The notes beneath the pieces are model-generated. The model had not been told where the DNA came from. It saw only the letters and a program-made list of their open reading frames with translations, and made no database searches. A stretch of 36,834 nucleotides of DNA from Dehalococcoidia bacterium (lineage in GTDB: Bacteria; Chloroflexota; Dehalococcoidia; GIF9; AB-539-J10): the NCBI GenBank assembly GCA_030606165.1, contig JAUWGZ010000003.1, positions 1 to 36,834 on the forward strand. Direction: 5' to 3'. Made by a program: the position numbers and the translations under genes. Below, piece by piece: positions 6,773-14,337 of this stretch; within the stretch, counting starts at the first letter, position 1, and each line of letters opens with the position of its first letter.

Positions 6773-8149
6773 TTAAGAGGCGGAAATCAGCTCAGCCTCT
6801 AAATTATCAAATTTGACAACCCTGCTCAGGAAGCGCAGCTTAATTTGTCCTAAAGGACCATTGCGGTGTTTGGCTATGTTAATATCGGCGATGCCGCGGG
6901 GATAAGGTTCCTTTTCAATATCATGCACCTTGCTCCAGTCTTCGGCGGAAAAATACATGTCGTCTCGATAGATGAAAAGAACGACATCAGCATCTTGCTC
7001 GATACTGCCACTTTCGCGCAAGTCAGCAAGCTGAGGTACATGGGAGGCTCGCCATTCTACGGCTCGACTGAGTTGGGACACCGCTAGTATGGGCACATTT
7101 AGCTCCCTGGCCAGGGTTTTTAAGGCACGGGTTATCTTGCTAATTTCCTGGACCCGAGTTTCATTCTTGCCATCGCCTTGTATCAGTTGTAGATAATCCA
7201 CGATAATCAGGTCGATGTTGCGTTCGAAGTGAAGGCGTCGTGCCTTACTTCTTATATCCAAAGCGCGAAGTTGAGGCGAATCATCAATATAAATCGGCGC
7301 CTCGGATAAGACGCCGCTGGCTTCCATAATTTTTATCTCATCTTTCTCACCAAAGCGCCCAAGACGAACCTTTCTAGAATCCACCCCAGATTCGCTGGAC
7401 AGAAGCCTCTGCACCACCGCGTCTCGGGACATCTCTAAGCTGCATAAAGCAACGCAAGCCTTCTGGTTAATAGCGGCATTTCTGGCAATATTCAGGGCCA
7501 GGCTCGTTTTGCCCAAGCTAGGCCTGGCAGCCAAAACAATTAAGTCAGACCTCTGTAATCCTCCCAAAAAATCATCCAGGGCGGCAAAACCAGTCAGAAT
7601 ATGAAGTATTTCCCCTTCCCGCGGTGCGGTAGACGAACCAGCCTCCTCGAAGTATTGGCCCAAAGCATCCCGAATGGGGACGAAATCCCGGGGTTCCCGC
7701 CTCATTCGCACTTGAAACAGGATATCTTCAGCTTTATTGAGGCTAGCCTCAACCTCCGGGCTGGCTTCGTAGCCAAGAGCTTCGATTTGCCCAGCGGCAG
7801 CGATCAGCCGCCGCATTATTGCTGCATTGGATACTATTTGAGCATAATATTCAACATGGAGGGATGTGGGCACATTACTTATTAAATGGCTCAAGAAGGC
7901 AGCACCGCCGATTTGCTCCAGCTTGTCCTGACGCATTAGCTCATGAGCCACTGTAATCTGGTTTATAGCTTCGTTGCGCTGATAAAGAGAGAGACACGCC
8001 TGGTAAATCACCCGATTTGTTTCTGAAAAAAAATCCTCGGCCTTGAGGGAAACGGCGACTTTCAATATGGCCTCAGGGTCAATAAGCAGAGACCCAACTA
8101 CTGCCTCCTCAGCTTCAATATCATGGGGTGGTAATTTTTCCTCTGCCAT
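6773..8149 (-). CDS. dnaB: Replicative DNA helicase DnaB
   Basis: A 458-residue hexameric helicase that unwinds DNA at the replication fork. The N-terminal domain (PHDIEAEEAVVGSLLIDPEAI) mediates primase and loader contacts. The RecA-like C-terminal domain has the Walker A segment ARPSLGKTSLALNIARNAA near residue 208, the Walker B segment IDLIIVDYLQLIQ near 315 and the downstream segment DLRESGSIEQDADVV. Length and motifs are typical and no intein is present. It starts two bases after the rplI stop, so translation is probably coupled. It heads the replication trio dnaB, dnaD-like, dual-ATPase loader. Confidence 0.97.
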   Translation of the reverse strand: MAEEKLPPHDIEAEEAVVGSLLIDPEAILKVAVSLKAEDFFSETNRVIYQACLSLYQRNEAINQITVAHELMRQDKLEQIGGAAFLSHLISNVPTSLHVEYYAQIVSNAAIMRRLIAAAGQIEALGYEASPEVEASLNKAEDILFQVRMRREPRDFVPIRDALGQYFEEAGSSTAPREGEILHILTGFAALDDFLGGLQRSDLIVLAARPSLGKTSLALNIARNAAINQKACVALCSLEMSRDAVVQRLLSSESGVDSRKVRLGRFGEKDEIKIMEASGVLSEAPIYIDDSPQLRALDIRSKARRLHFERNIDLIIVDYLQLIQGDGKNETRVQEISKITRALKTLARELNVPILAVSQLSRAVEWRASHVPQLADLRESGSIEQDADVVLFIYRDDMYFSAEDWSKVHDIEKEPYPRGIADINIAKHRNGPLGQIKLRFLSRVVKFDNLEAELISAS

Positions 8150-8151
8150 GC

Positions 8152-8760
8152 CTAATCTTTCTCTTTCTTCTTCCCTGGCTTTTTCTCTGCCTTCTTCTCT
8201 GCCTTCTTCTCCGCCTTTTTCTCTTTCTCCTTCTCTGCCTTCTTCCCTGGCTTTTTCTCTGCCTTTTTCTCTGTCTTCTTCTCCGCTTTTTTCTCTGTCT
8301 TCTTCTCTTTCTCTTTCCCTTCTTCGATAACCACCGTAATTTGCGGATTAAGGTCGCTGGCTAACTTAACAGCTACTTCATAGCTGCCTGTTTTGCGTAA
8401 AGATTCCCCTATGTCTATTTTCTTCTTATCAATAACAGACCCTATGGCCTGACTTAATTCTTCAGCTACGTCGGCAGCGGTAATAGAGCCAAACAAGCGC
8501 TCTCCGGCACCCATGCGAGCTTTAAAACGAATTTCCTTTCCCTCAATTTGCTGAGCCAGTTCAACTAGTTTATCCCGGTCAATACTTTCCTCAAGCTTCT
8601 CCTTCTCTAGACTGGACTCTACTTGTTTAATGACCGCGGGGGTGGCTAGCAAAGCTAAACCCCGAGGCAAAAGGAAATGCCTGGCATAACCTTTGCTTAC
8701 CTCCTTTATCTCTCCAGCCTTTCCCTTTCCGGGGAGGTCTTCTAGTAAAACAACTTTCAT
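8152..8760 (-). CDS. rplI: Ribosomal protein L9 with a long Lys/Glu repeat tail
   Basis: Large-subunit ribosomal protein L9, 202 residues from the ATG at 8760, which has GGAGG six bases upstream; a start at 8778 would sit inside the hairpin and lacks a site. The N-terminal rRNA-binding domain MKVVLLEDLPGKGKAGEIKEV with GYARHFLLPRGLA is canonical. The long helix and the C-terminal domain follow to about residue 148. After that comes a tail of about 54 residues made of AEKK, TEKK and PGKK units, which ordinary L9 (about 148-150 residues) lacks. The tail is encoded by an imperfect 12-base repeat. The gene is followed directly by dnaB and preceded by trxB. Confidence 0.95.
   Translation of the reverse strand: MKVVLLEDLPGKGKAGEIKEVSKGYARHFLLPRGLALLATPAVIKQVESSLEKEKLEESIDRDKLVELAQQIEGKEIRFKARMGAGERLFGSITAADVAEELSQAIGSVIDKKKIDIGESLRKTGSYEVAVKLASDLNPQITVVIEEGKEKEKKTEKKAEKKTEKKAEKKPGKKAEKEKEKKAEKKAEKKAEKKPGKKKEKD
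8158..8322 (-). repeat. Imperfect 12-base tandem repeat encoding the L9 tail
   Basis: A run of C/T-rich units (on the plus strand variants of TTCTTCTCTGCC and TTTTTCTCTGCC) encodes successive AEKK, TEKK, PGKK and EKEK units on the minus strand. Units differ by a few bases. Such a tract may change length by slippage. Confidence 0.8.
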
Positions 8761-8772
8761 AAAATTCCTCCT

Positions 8773-8796
8773 CAGCACTCAGCGCGCTGAGTGCTG
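8773..8796. promoter_or_regulatory. Perfect 24-bp palindrome before rplI
   Basis: CAGCACTCAGCG (8773-8784) is followed with no spacer by its exact reverse complement CGCTGAGTGCTG (8785-8796). It begins two bases after the trxB stop and touches the AGGAGG of rplI. There is no T-run, so it is not a normal terminator. It may be an RNA hairpin that controls access to the rplI ribosome binding site, an mRNA processing site, or a protein-binding palindrome. Confidence 0.75.
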
Positions 8797-8798
8797 GG

Positions 8799-9743
8799 TC
8801 AAAACGACAGAGATCTCTCTGCTGATATGGCAGCAGTAGCGCCGTCTCCAGCAGCAGTTACCGCCTGCCTGGCTGAATTGTGGCGGATATCTCCAGCAGC
8901 AAATATTCCTAGAATCTTCGTTTCCATGAGTTCATTGGTGATTATGTAGCCTACTTCGTCCAAAGGCAACAACCCCCGCCACTGAGCACTATTGGGCTCC
9001 GAGCCGATAGCCACAAAAACACCAGCCAGCTCTAATGTTGATATTTTATCATTTTTGGTGTTTTTTAGCACGAGTTGCTTAACTAACCCATCACCTTCAA
9101 TTTGGGTTACTACAGTACCCCAAATAAACTCTATCTTTGGTTCGCCCATAGCTCTTTCCTGAAATATCTTGCTGGCTCGAAGCTGGCTGCGACGGTGAAT
9201 GACCTTAACCGAGGAAGCAAACTTACTCAAGTAGAGAGCCTCAGTTATGGCAGCGTCGCCGCCACCTACTACAGCCACTGCTTTACCTTTGAATAAAGGG
9301 CCGTCACAGGTAGCACAATAGGAAACTCCCTTGCCCAAAAGTTTATCTTCCCCAGGCACGCCTAGTTTGCGAAATTGCGAGCCAGAGGCAATGATTATCG
9401 ACTCAGATACAAAATCGCCTTCACTGGTGCTGACCAGATTACGCTTCTGGCTGGGCACTGCTTTGGTAACCTCGGCAAGCAAGGTTTCCAATCCATAGCT
9501 AATGGCTTGCTCATGGATAAGTTGTCCTAAATCAATACCTGAGATACCCTTGGGAAAGCCAGGGTAATTCTCAACTCGCTCAGCATTGGTTATTTGCCCG
9601 CCAATTATTCCCTTTTCGATAAGCAAAGTATTAAGCCTCGAGCGGGCGCAATATAGCCCGGCAGCGAGTCCCGCCGGTCCACCACCAATGATGACTACTT
9701 GATAAGTCTTTTCGGGATTGCTTCGTTTCACTCGCAATAACAT
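8799..9743 (-). CDS. trxB: Thioredoxin-disulfide reductase
   Basis: A FAD/NADPH flavoprotein of about 314 residues that reduces thioredoxin. It has the FAD motif VVIIGGGPAGLAAGLYCA, the redox-active CATC in SYCATCDGPLF, the NADPH motif VAVVGGGDAAITEALYL and the C-terminal AAGDIRHNSARQAVTAAGDG. The start is uncertain. The ATG at 9743 has only a weak site, a GTG at 9779 would add 12 residues, and a dispersed repeat covers 9716-9737, so residues 3-9 (LRVKRSN) are repeat-derived. The real core begins at about TYQVVII. The gene lies between the amidohydrolase and rplI on the same strand. Confidence 0.93.
   Translation of the reverse strand: MLLRVKRSNPEKTYQVVIIGGGPAGLAAGLYCARSRLNTLLIEKGIIGGQITNAERVENYPGFPKGISGIDLGQLIHEQAISYGLETLLAEVTKAVPSQKRNLVSTSEGDFVSESIIIASGSQFRKLGVPGEDKLLGKGVSYCATCDGPLFKGKAVAVVGGGDAAITEALYLSKFASSVKVIHRRSQLRASKIFQERAMGEPKIEFIWGTVVTQIEGDGLVKQLVLKNTKNDKISTLELAGVFVAIGSEPNSAQWRGLLPLDEVGYIITNELMETKILGIFAAGDIRHNSARQAVTAAGDGATAAISAERSLSF
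9716..9737. repeat. Short dispersed repeat at the trxB start, copy 1
   Basis: The 22 bases beginning GATTGCTTCG and ending CACTCGCAA match 29031-29052 at 20 of 22 positions, same orientation. The ends ATTGC/GCAAT are inverted. It lies over the first codons of trxB and supplies the residues LRVKRSN. Confidence 0.7.
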
Positions 9744-9800
9744 TACTTTAACCTGTAGCTGCTCCCTCCCACAAATCACAGCGTGCCTACCCTAACCACT

Positions 9801-10958
9801 TTAGAATTCCTGCTTAATCCTATCAAGCATTCCTGGTTGGAGGATATCAGCCACAGTCATAGCCATTGCCTTGGCTGCATCCATTAAGCCTTCGTGTCCT
9901 GCTTCAGAGGCGGCTGCGGAGGCAAACTCCTGTGTATGTATGAACACCCCAGGCGAAGCTATGGCTATCGTAGGATGTATGCTCGGTACCACTTGACTGA
10001 CGTTTCCCATATCTGTGCTGCCAAAGCCAAAACGAGGGTCGAAGGCTTCGACATGTCGCCCCAGCGATTCTAGATTTTGCTTGAATAGCCCGGCTAAAGT
10101 CGCATTGTTTTTCATCGGAGCATAGGCCCTGTCTCTCCACCTATATTCTAATCTTGCCCCGCTGGCTACAGATGCTCCTGTAAAACAGTTTAAAACCTTA
10201 TCCTTCAACTCAGCAAGATACTCATTATCTGGAGCACGTACCAAAAACACGGCAGCGCTGTGAGCAGGCACTACGTTAGGAGCTTCACCTCCGTCTGTGA
10301 TTATGCCATGGATGCGTGCTTCACTCCTTATGTGTTGACGCAATGAATTTATAGAAGTGAAAGCTAATACCATAGCTTCAAGGGCATTTATACCCTCGTA
10401 AGGTTGGGCAGCAGCGTGGGCTGGCCGGCCAAAAAATTCCACCTCCAGGGAGCTGCAGGCAAGCGCTTCTATGTCTACCATATTTCGGAGATTGGGATGT
10501 ATTATCATAGCCACATCTATTTCTTTGAAGGTTCCCGCTTTCACCATGTCTATCTTGCCACCGAAGACTTCCTCTCCAGGAGTGCCCAGAACCACAACAC
10601 TGCCTCCTAACTGGTCAATTATAGATTTACTGGCCACAGCAGCCCCGACTGCCGAAGTAGCTATTATATTATGCCCACAGCCATGTCCTATTTTGGGTAA
10701 AGCATCATATTCGGCAAGCAAGGCAATTCTCGGGCTACCCTGGCCATACGTCGCTCGAAAGGCTGTAGCCAAGCCGGCAATGCCTCGTTCTACATGAAAT
10801 CCATTGTCTTCAAGATAGATAGCAAGCCAAGCCGATGCCTTTTCCTCTTCGAAGCCCAACTCTGGGTTATCATGGATATTAAGGCTCAACTGAATAAGTT
10901 GCTGCCTTTGCAATTCGACGCTATCTTTTACCTTTAGCTTCAGTTTTCCTATCTCCAA
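9801..10958 (-). CDS. M20-family amidohydrolase/dipeptidase (ACY1L2-like)
   Basis: A 385-residue metal-dependent hydrolase of the M20 family, closest in layout to the M20 dipeptidase and p-aminobenzoyl-glutamate hydrolase branch. Metal and catalytic segments are ALLAEYDALPKIGHGCGHN (Asp and His ligands), GTPGEEVFGGKIDMV (catalytic Glu) and AMIIHP. A dimerisation lid begins at ALACSSLEVEFFGRPAHAA. The last ligand region is GFGSTDMGNVSQ with a terminal TQEFASAA. It should cleave an amide or peptide bond in the cytoplasm; there is no signal peptide and the substrate is unknown. The start is a TTG at 10958, chosen because GGGAGGG stands ten bases upstream. It is the first gene of the minus-strand run into trxB and rplI. 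Confidence 0.88.
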   Translation of the reverse strand: MEIGKLKLKVKDSVELQRQQLIQLSLNIHDNPELGFEEEKASAWLAIYLEDNGFHVERGIAGLATAFRATYGQGSPRIALLAEYDALPKIGHGCGHNIIATSAVGAAVASKSIIDQLGGSVVVLGTPGEEVFGGKIDMVKAGTFKEIDVAMIIHPNLRNMVDIEALACSSLEVEFFGRPAHAAAQPYEGINALEAMVLAFTSINSLRQHIRSEARIHGIITDGGEAPNVVPAHSAAVFLVRAPDNEYLAELKDKVLNCFTGASVASGARLEYRWRDRAYAPMKNNATLAGLFKQNLESLGRHVEAFDPRFGFGSTDMGNVSQVVPSIHPTIAIASPGVFIHTQEFASAAASEAGHEGLMDAAKAMAMTVADILQPGMLDRIKQEF

Positions 10959-10978
10959 GGTTGTTTAGCCCTCCCTTC

Positions 10979-11008
10979 TGTCATTCTGACACTTCCGCTC
11001 AGGTGACA
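10979..11008. repeat. Imperfect hairpin in the divergent intergenic region
   Basis: TGTCATTCTGA (10979-10989) can pair with TCAGGTGACA (10999-11008) with one bulge, giving about ten base pairs around a nine-base loop. The left arm is identical to the usual beginning of the RHSERSEES-type repeat, so this may be a decayed copy. It lies in the leader of the amidohydrolase gene. Confidence 0.45.
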
Positions 11009-11034
11009 AAATAATCGTTTTCTATTCCCAATAC

Positions 11035-11063
11035 TTGAACCTCTTATGAATAGTTATTATACT
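11035..11063 (+). promoter_or_regulatory. Sigma-70-type promoter for the DUF177-rpmF-fabD-nusB operon
   Basis: TTGAAC (11035-11040), a 17-base spacer and TATACT (11058-11063). Spacing is ideal. The start point would be near 11070, about 27 bases before the first ATG at 11097. Confidence 0.7.
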
Positions 11064-11096
11064 TTGTACTTGATCTAAATTTCTAGGCTATGACAG

Positions 11097-11537
11097 ATGG
11101 AAAAAGAACCTCTGAGGGCTTTGATAAATGTAGCTCAGTTGTTGAAAGAGCCCATTGGCTCTAGCCAGAGCCATGATATAAGTGGGACGATTGGTGAGGA
11201 AGTTGAAGGTTTTGTTGAAGGAAAGGCAAATGTGATTCGTATCGGTCGGGGAGTTTTAGTTCAGTGTAAATTAACTGCTGAGGTAAAACTCATATGTAGC
11301 CGCTGCCTCAAGACATTCTTATGCCCAATAAGTTTCACCGCCGAAGAAGAATTTCTTCCGATATCCGATGTGTCTGGTGATGTAGCACGCTCTTTGCCGG
11401 AACAATCAGAAGGGTTCACCATTGATAATAAAAATGTACTTGACCTGAGCGAGCTAATACGGCAATATATCTTGATAAATTTGCCCATGAAACCACTATG
11501 TCGACCTGAATGCCCAGGAATGAAGGAGGCGAATTAA
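11097..11537 (+). CDS. DUF177 (YceD-like) protein
   Basis: A 146-residue protein of the YceD/DUF177 family. It has the two conserved parts: a central pair of cysteines in LICSRCLKTF, and the C-terminal DLSELIRQYILINLPMKPLC followed by RPECPG. In many bacteria and chloroplasts this gene stands just before rpmF and the protein has been linked to 23S rRNA or large-subunit biogenesis. The same order is present here, with one base between this stop and rpmF. The four cysteines could bind a metal. The site before the ATG is weak, but the promoter close by fits this start. Confidence 0.9.
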   Translation: MEKEPLRALINVAQLLKEPIGSSQSHDISGTIGEEVEGFVEGKANVIRIGRGVLVQCKLTAEVKLICSRCLKTFLCPISFTAEEEFLPISDVSGDVARSLPEQSEGFTIDNKNVLDLSELIRQYILINLPMKPLCRPECPGMKEAN

Positions 11538-11538
11538 C

Positions 11539-11727
11539 ATGGCGTTACCTAAGAAAAAAACTGCTAAATCTCGCCAGGGAAAAAGGCGCAGCCACCTTAA
11601 ACTAACTCCGCCTGCCACGGATGTGTGCCCACATTGTCACAGTCCTAAGCTACCTCACCATGTTTGCCCTAACTGTGGCTGGTACAATGATAGAGAAGTA
11701 ATTGAGGTCAAACCCGCCAAGAAATAG
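11539..11727 (+). CDS. rpmF: Ribosomal protein L32
   Basis: A 62-residue large-subunit protein with the classic N-terminus MALPKKKTAKSRQGKRRSH and a zinc ribbon CPHCHSPKLPHHVCPNCGW (CxxC...CxxC). The GGAGG at the end of the DUF177 gene is its ribosome binding site. It lies between DUF177 and fabD, the order found widely in bacteria. Confidence 0.97.
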   Translation: MALPKKKTAKSRQGKRRSHLKLTPPATDVCPHCHSPKLPHHVCPNCGWYNDREVIEVKPAKK

Positions 11728-11732
11728 TTCGC

Positions 11733-12683
11733 ATGTCTGAGTTACCCAAGGTAGCTTATGTTTTCCCAGGGCAGGGCTCCCAAAGCCCTGGTATGGGGCT
11801 GGACCTGTACAAAAGCTATCCTTCAGCCAAGGAAGTCTTTGATGGAGCTGATGCTTCTTTAGGCTTTTCCCTCTCTAGTTTATGCTTTGAAGGTCCAGAG
11901 AAGGAATTGACGAAGACGCATAACGTCCAGCCAGCGATACTAGTCGTCAGCATCGCCTGCCTTAAAGCGCTTGAAGAGGCAACCATAGCTAATTTCCCCT
12001 CTCCCACGTTTGTTGCTGGACATAGTTTGGGTGAATATACTGCTCTGGTTGCTGCTGGTGCGCTGGGCTTGACTGATGCTGTTTTGCTTGTCAGGGAAAG
12101 AGGGAGATTAATGTATGAAGCTGGGCTAAAAAATCCCGGGAGCATGCTGGCTGTAATAGGGCTTGGTGAAGAAACAGTTAGGGATATAAGCTTTCATAGT
12201 GGAACTGAAATCTCCAATATAAACTGTCCCGGGCAGATTGTAGTCAGTGGTGCTGCCCAGGCTCTGGCTGAAGCTGATAAATTAGCCAGGATAAAAGGTG
12301 CTCGTGCCGTTATTCCTTTGAAGGTTAGCGGGGCCTTTCATTCTGCCTTAATGGAGCCAATCATAGCTGAATTCAGTAAAATAGTCTCGAGCTTTGCGTT
12401 CCATCCACCAGTCATCCCCATAATATCTAATGTGGCTGCTCGGCCGTTAACCGATGTTGATTCGATAAAAGAAGAGCTGGTGAAGCAGCTTCGTAATTGC
12501 ATCCAATGGCAAAGGTCGGTGGAATATATGATGCAAGGTGGGGTCACCACCTTTTATGAGATAGGTCCAGGGAGAGTGCTCAGCGGTTTACTCAGGCGAA
12601 TCAATTCAGAACTCCAAACTTTCAATATATCGGGACCTGAGGATATAGCGCAGCTAGCATCTAAAGAGGGACCAACTAACTAA
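11733..12683 (+). CDS. fabD: Malonyl-CoA:ACP transacylase
   Basis: A 316-residue enzyme that moves malonyl from CoA to acyl carrier protein for fatty acid synthesis. It has the N-terminal YVFPGQGSQSPGMG, the nucleophile elbow GHSLGEY with the active serine, the conserved Arg in RERGRLM and the catalytic His in SGAFHSALM, then GPGRVLSGL near the end. The length is typical. It starts five bases after the rpmF stop, and the last base of its TAA is the first base of the nusB ATG. Confidence 0.96.
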   Translation: MSELPKVAYVFPGQGSQSPGMGLDLYKSYPSAKEVFDGADASLGFSLSSLCFEGPEKELTKTHNVQPAILVVSIACLKALEEATIANFPSPTFVAGHSLGEYTALVAAGALGLTDAVLLVRERGRLMYEAGLKNPGSMLAVIGLGEETVRDISFHSGTEISNINCPGQIVVSGAAQALAEADKLARIKGARAVIPLKVSGAFHSALMEPIIAEFSKIVSSFAFHPPVIPIISNVAARPLTDVDSIKEELVKQLRNCIQWQRSVEYMMQGGVTTFYEIGPGRVLSGLLRRINSELQTFNISGPEDIAQLASKEGPTN

Positions 12684-13099
12684 TGGCTGGCACCAGGCGA
12701 AAAGCGAGAATCGTTGCTCTCCAAACGCTTTATGAGCTTGATTGCACGAAGCATAAGGCGGAGGAAGCTTTGGCTCACCTGAGAGCGGGGGAAACGCTGC
12801 CCCAAGAAGCACTTAGCTTCAGTGAGGAGCTTGTGAAAGGAGTGCTACAGAACAAATCTGAGCTTGATGCCCTCATTAAAAAGTTTGCTCCAGCTTTTCC
12901 CCCGGAGCAAATGTCGGTCATTGATAGAAATATTTTGCGCTTGGCTATTTTCGAAATTTTATTTAGCGATAAAACTCCGCTCAAGGTAGCTATAAACGAG
13001 GCTATAGAGTTAGCCAAGGAATTCGGAGGCGATTCTTCCCCCCGATTAATCAACGGAGTATTGGGCTCAATAACAACTGAACGCGGCGTAGAACGATAA
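12683..13099 (+). CDS. nusB: Transcription antitermination factor NusB
   Basis: A 138-residue all-helical RNA-binding protein of the rRNA antitermination complex. The N-terminus ARIVALQTLYELD, the middle IDRNILRLAIFEILF and the C-terminal KVAINEAIELAKEFGGDSSPRLINGVLG are canonical NusB segments. Translation is coupled to fabD by the one-base overlap. It is the last gene of the DUF177-rpmF-fabD operon. Confidence 0.95.
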   Translation: MAGTRRKARIVALQTLYELDCTKHKAEEALAHLRAGETLPQEALSFSEELVKGVLQNKSELDALIKKFAPAFPPEQMSVIDRNILRLAIFEILFSDKTPLKVAINEAIELAKEFGGDSSPRLINGVLGSITTERGVER

Positions 13100-13103
13100 A
13101 GAC

Positions 13104-13165
13104 TCCCTAAGGGACATGAGAGCCTTGTCTGCTCTCCGGTAACCTCTTAACCGGGGTGATGTCCC
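13104..13165 (+). ncRNA. Compact structured element after nusB (three-way junction)
   Basis: GGGACAT (13111-13117) pairs exactly with ATGTCCC (13159-13165), closing two inner hairpins. These are GAGAGC/GCTCTC (13118-13123 with 13131-13136) and CGGT/ACCG (13137-13140 with 13150-13153), the second extendable by AA/TT with one bulged A around a CCTC loop. The 5' strand GGGA can instead pair with TCCC at 13104-13107. No T-run follows, so it is not a simple terminator. It may be a 3' UTR structure of the nusB operon, a small RNA or a switch. No known riboswitch class is recognised. Confidence 0.5.
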
Positions 13166-13182
13166 ACAAAAGATAAATTTTC

Positions 13183-13212
13183 TTGACAGTACAATTAAAT
13201 GTAATGTAAAAT
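13183..13212 (+). promoter_or_regulatory. Strong promoter of the rpoN-like operon, near-leaderless
   Basis: TTGACA (13183-13188), an 18-base spacer and TAAAAT (13207-13212). The ATG at 13222 begins only ten bases after the -10 box, so the transcript should begin at or within a few bases of the start codon. There is no Shine-Dalgarno before that ATG, in agreement with a leaderless message. Confidence 0.75.
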
Positions 13213-13221
13213 ATTTATACA

Positions 13222-14337
13222 ATGGCTAGCATGGAGATTCAACAAACACAATCCTTGCAGGCACGGCAAGAGTTCAAATTGATTATGCGACTGGAACAGG
13301 CTGGTTTGCTGGAGATGCCCGAAGAGGAGTTCAACAGGCTTACCACCGAGGTAGAAAGCAGCCCCTTGTTTAAAAAGTTATATCGGAAGGAGAGAATAAT
13401 TCGCTATCAGAGATATCCTAAGACGGATATTTCTCCTCGCTTTTATCAGCTTAATGAAGAGATTGCCGCCGGGACAGGCACTCTTGATATCGAATCCCTT
13501 TTATCTGACAAAGAAGATGTACTTCGTCGGATAAAGAAAATAGGTAGGGAGAATTTTGAGCGATATTTCTTATATCCTGAACCTGGGGTAAGCGTAGGAG
13601 AGGTCGCTAAAGAGTGCAATTTGGAGCTTGCAGAGGTTGAGGAGATAAATAGGCTCATTAACGAATTCTCCATTATGAACGAGTTTTACAACCCTTCTGC
13701 TCTCAGTTCAGAACATGGAATTTACTACTCCAAGGTCGCTTCGATAGAAAGGGGGGCTGAGGGTTTTATTATCGGCTATCTCTCACCTTCTTATGCTCGG
13801 GGAAGATATTCGATTGACTATGAGAGATTTGAGGAATTGAAGGGCAGCGGAGTTGTCAGTGGTGCTGAGGCAAAAGAAATCAGGCAGCTATTTAAGAGGC
13901 TAGAGCTAATCAATAGCCGTAAGGACACGGTAACTCGGATATTGCAAGGGATTGTGGAAAAGCAAGCACCCTATTTCGAATCCGGTAACGGCAAAGCTGT
14001 CCTGCCATTTAGCCAAAAGGAGCTAGCTGAAAGGATTGGGGTCGTTCCAAGCTCAATTAGCCGCGCCATTGGCGGCAAAAGCCTTGAGACGCCCTGGGGT
14101 GAAGAGAAAGCTCTTAAGGATTTCTTTCCTCGGCCGAGAATGTTCAGGAAGGAACTGGTCAGGCAGCTTCTTGAAACAGGGGAGGAATTCCCCTCTGATG
14201 AAGCGATTAAAGCTAAACTTGAACAAACATTTGGCGTTTCTATTTCCCGTCGCTCAATAGCAGATTTAAGAAAGGAGTTGAAATTTCCCTCGGCTTGGAA
14301 GAGAAAACAAGCTTTGCCTCAGCAGAGGAAACTATGA
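13222..14337 (+). CDS. rpoN: Divergent RNA polymerase sigma-54 factor
   Basis: A 371-residue sigma-54 family protein, shorter than the usual 430-490. Region I is recognisable (QSLQARQEFKLIMRLEQAGL, then EEFNRLTTEVESSPLF, like the ...ESNPLLE of RpoN). The acidic region II is nearly absent. The core-binding part follows (about residues 120-220). The HTH domain is the clearest: KDTVTRILQGIVEKQAPYF, FSQKELAERIGVVPSSISRA and TPWGEEKALKDFF, all standard RpoN spacing. The RpoN box that reads the -24 element is altered, SRRSIADLRKEL for the common ARRTVAKYREEL. It directs polymerase to -24/-12 promoters and needs an AAA+ activator; such an activator is two genes downstream. A sigma-54 promoter lies at 16991-17005. 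Confidence 0.88.
   Translation: MASMEIQQTQSLQARQEFKLIMRLEQAGLLEMPEEEFNRLTTEVESSPLFKKLYRKERIIRYQRYPKTDISPRFYQLNEEIAAGTGTLDIESLLSDKEDVLRRIKKIGRENFERYFLYPEPGVSVGEVAKECNLELAEVEEINRLINEFSIMNEFYNPSALSSEHGIYYSKVASIERGAEGFIIGYLSPSYARGRYSIDYERFEELKGSGVVSGAEAKEIRQLFKRLELINSRKDTVTRILQGIVEKQAPYFESGNGKAVLPFSQKELAERIGVVPSSISRAIGGKSLETPWGEEKALKDFFPRPRMFRKELVRQLLETGEEFPSDEAIKAKLEQTFGVSISRRSIADLRKELKFPSAWKRKQALPQQRKL

Noticed and set aside
8158..8322. CRISPR-like or other spaced repeat array
   Set aside because: The repeats are contiguous coding triplets of a Lys/Glu tail with no spacers; no cas genes are in the window.
8043..8364. Plus-strand open frames rich in Ser/Leu/Phe/Pro opposite rplI
   Set aside because: They are the antisense of the L9 Lys/Glu repeat tail; the low-complexity DNA keeps several frames open.
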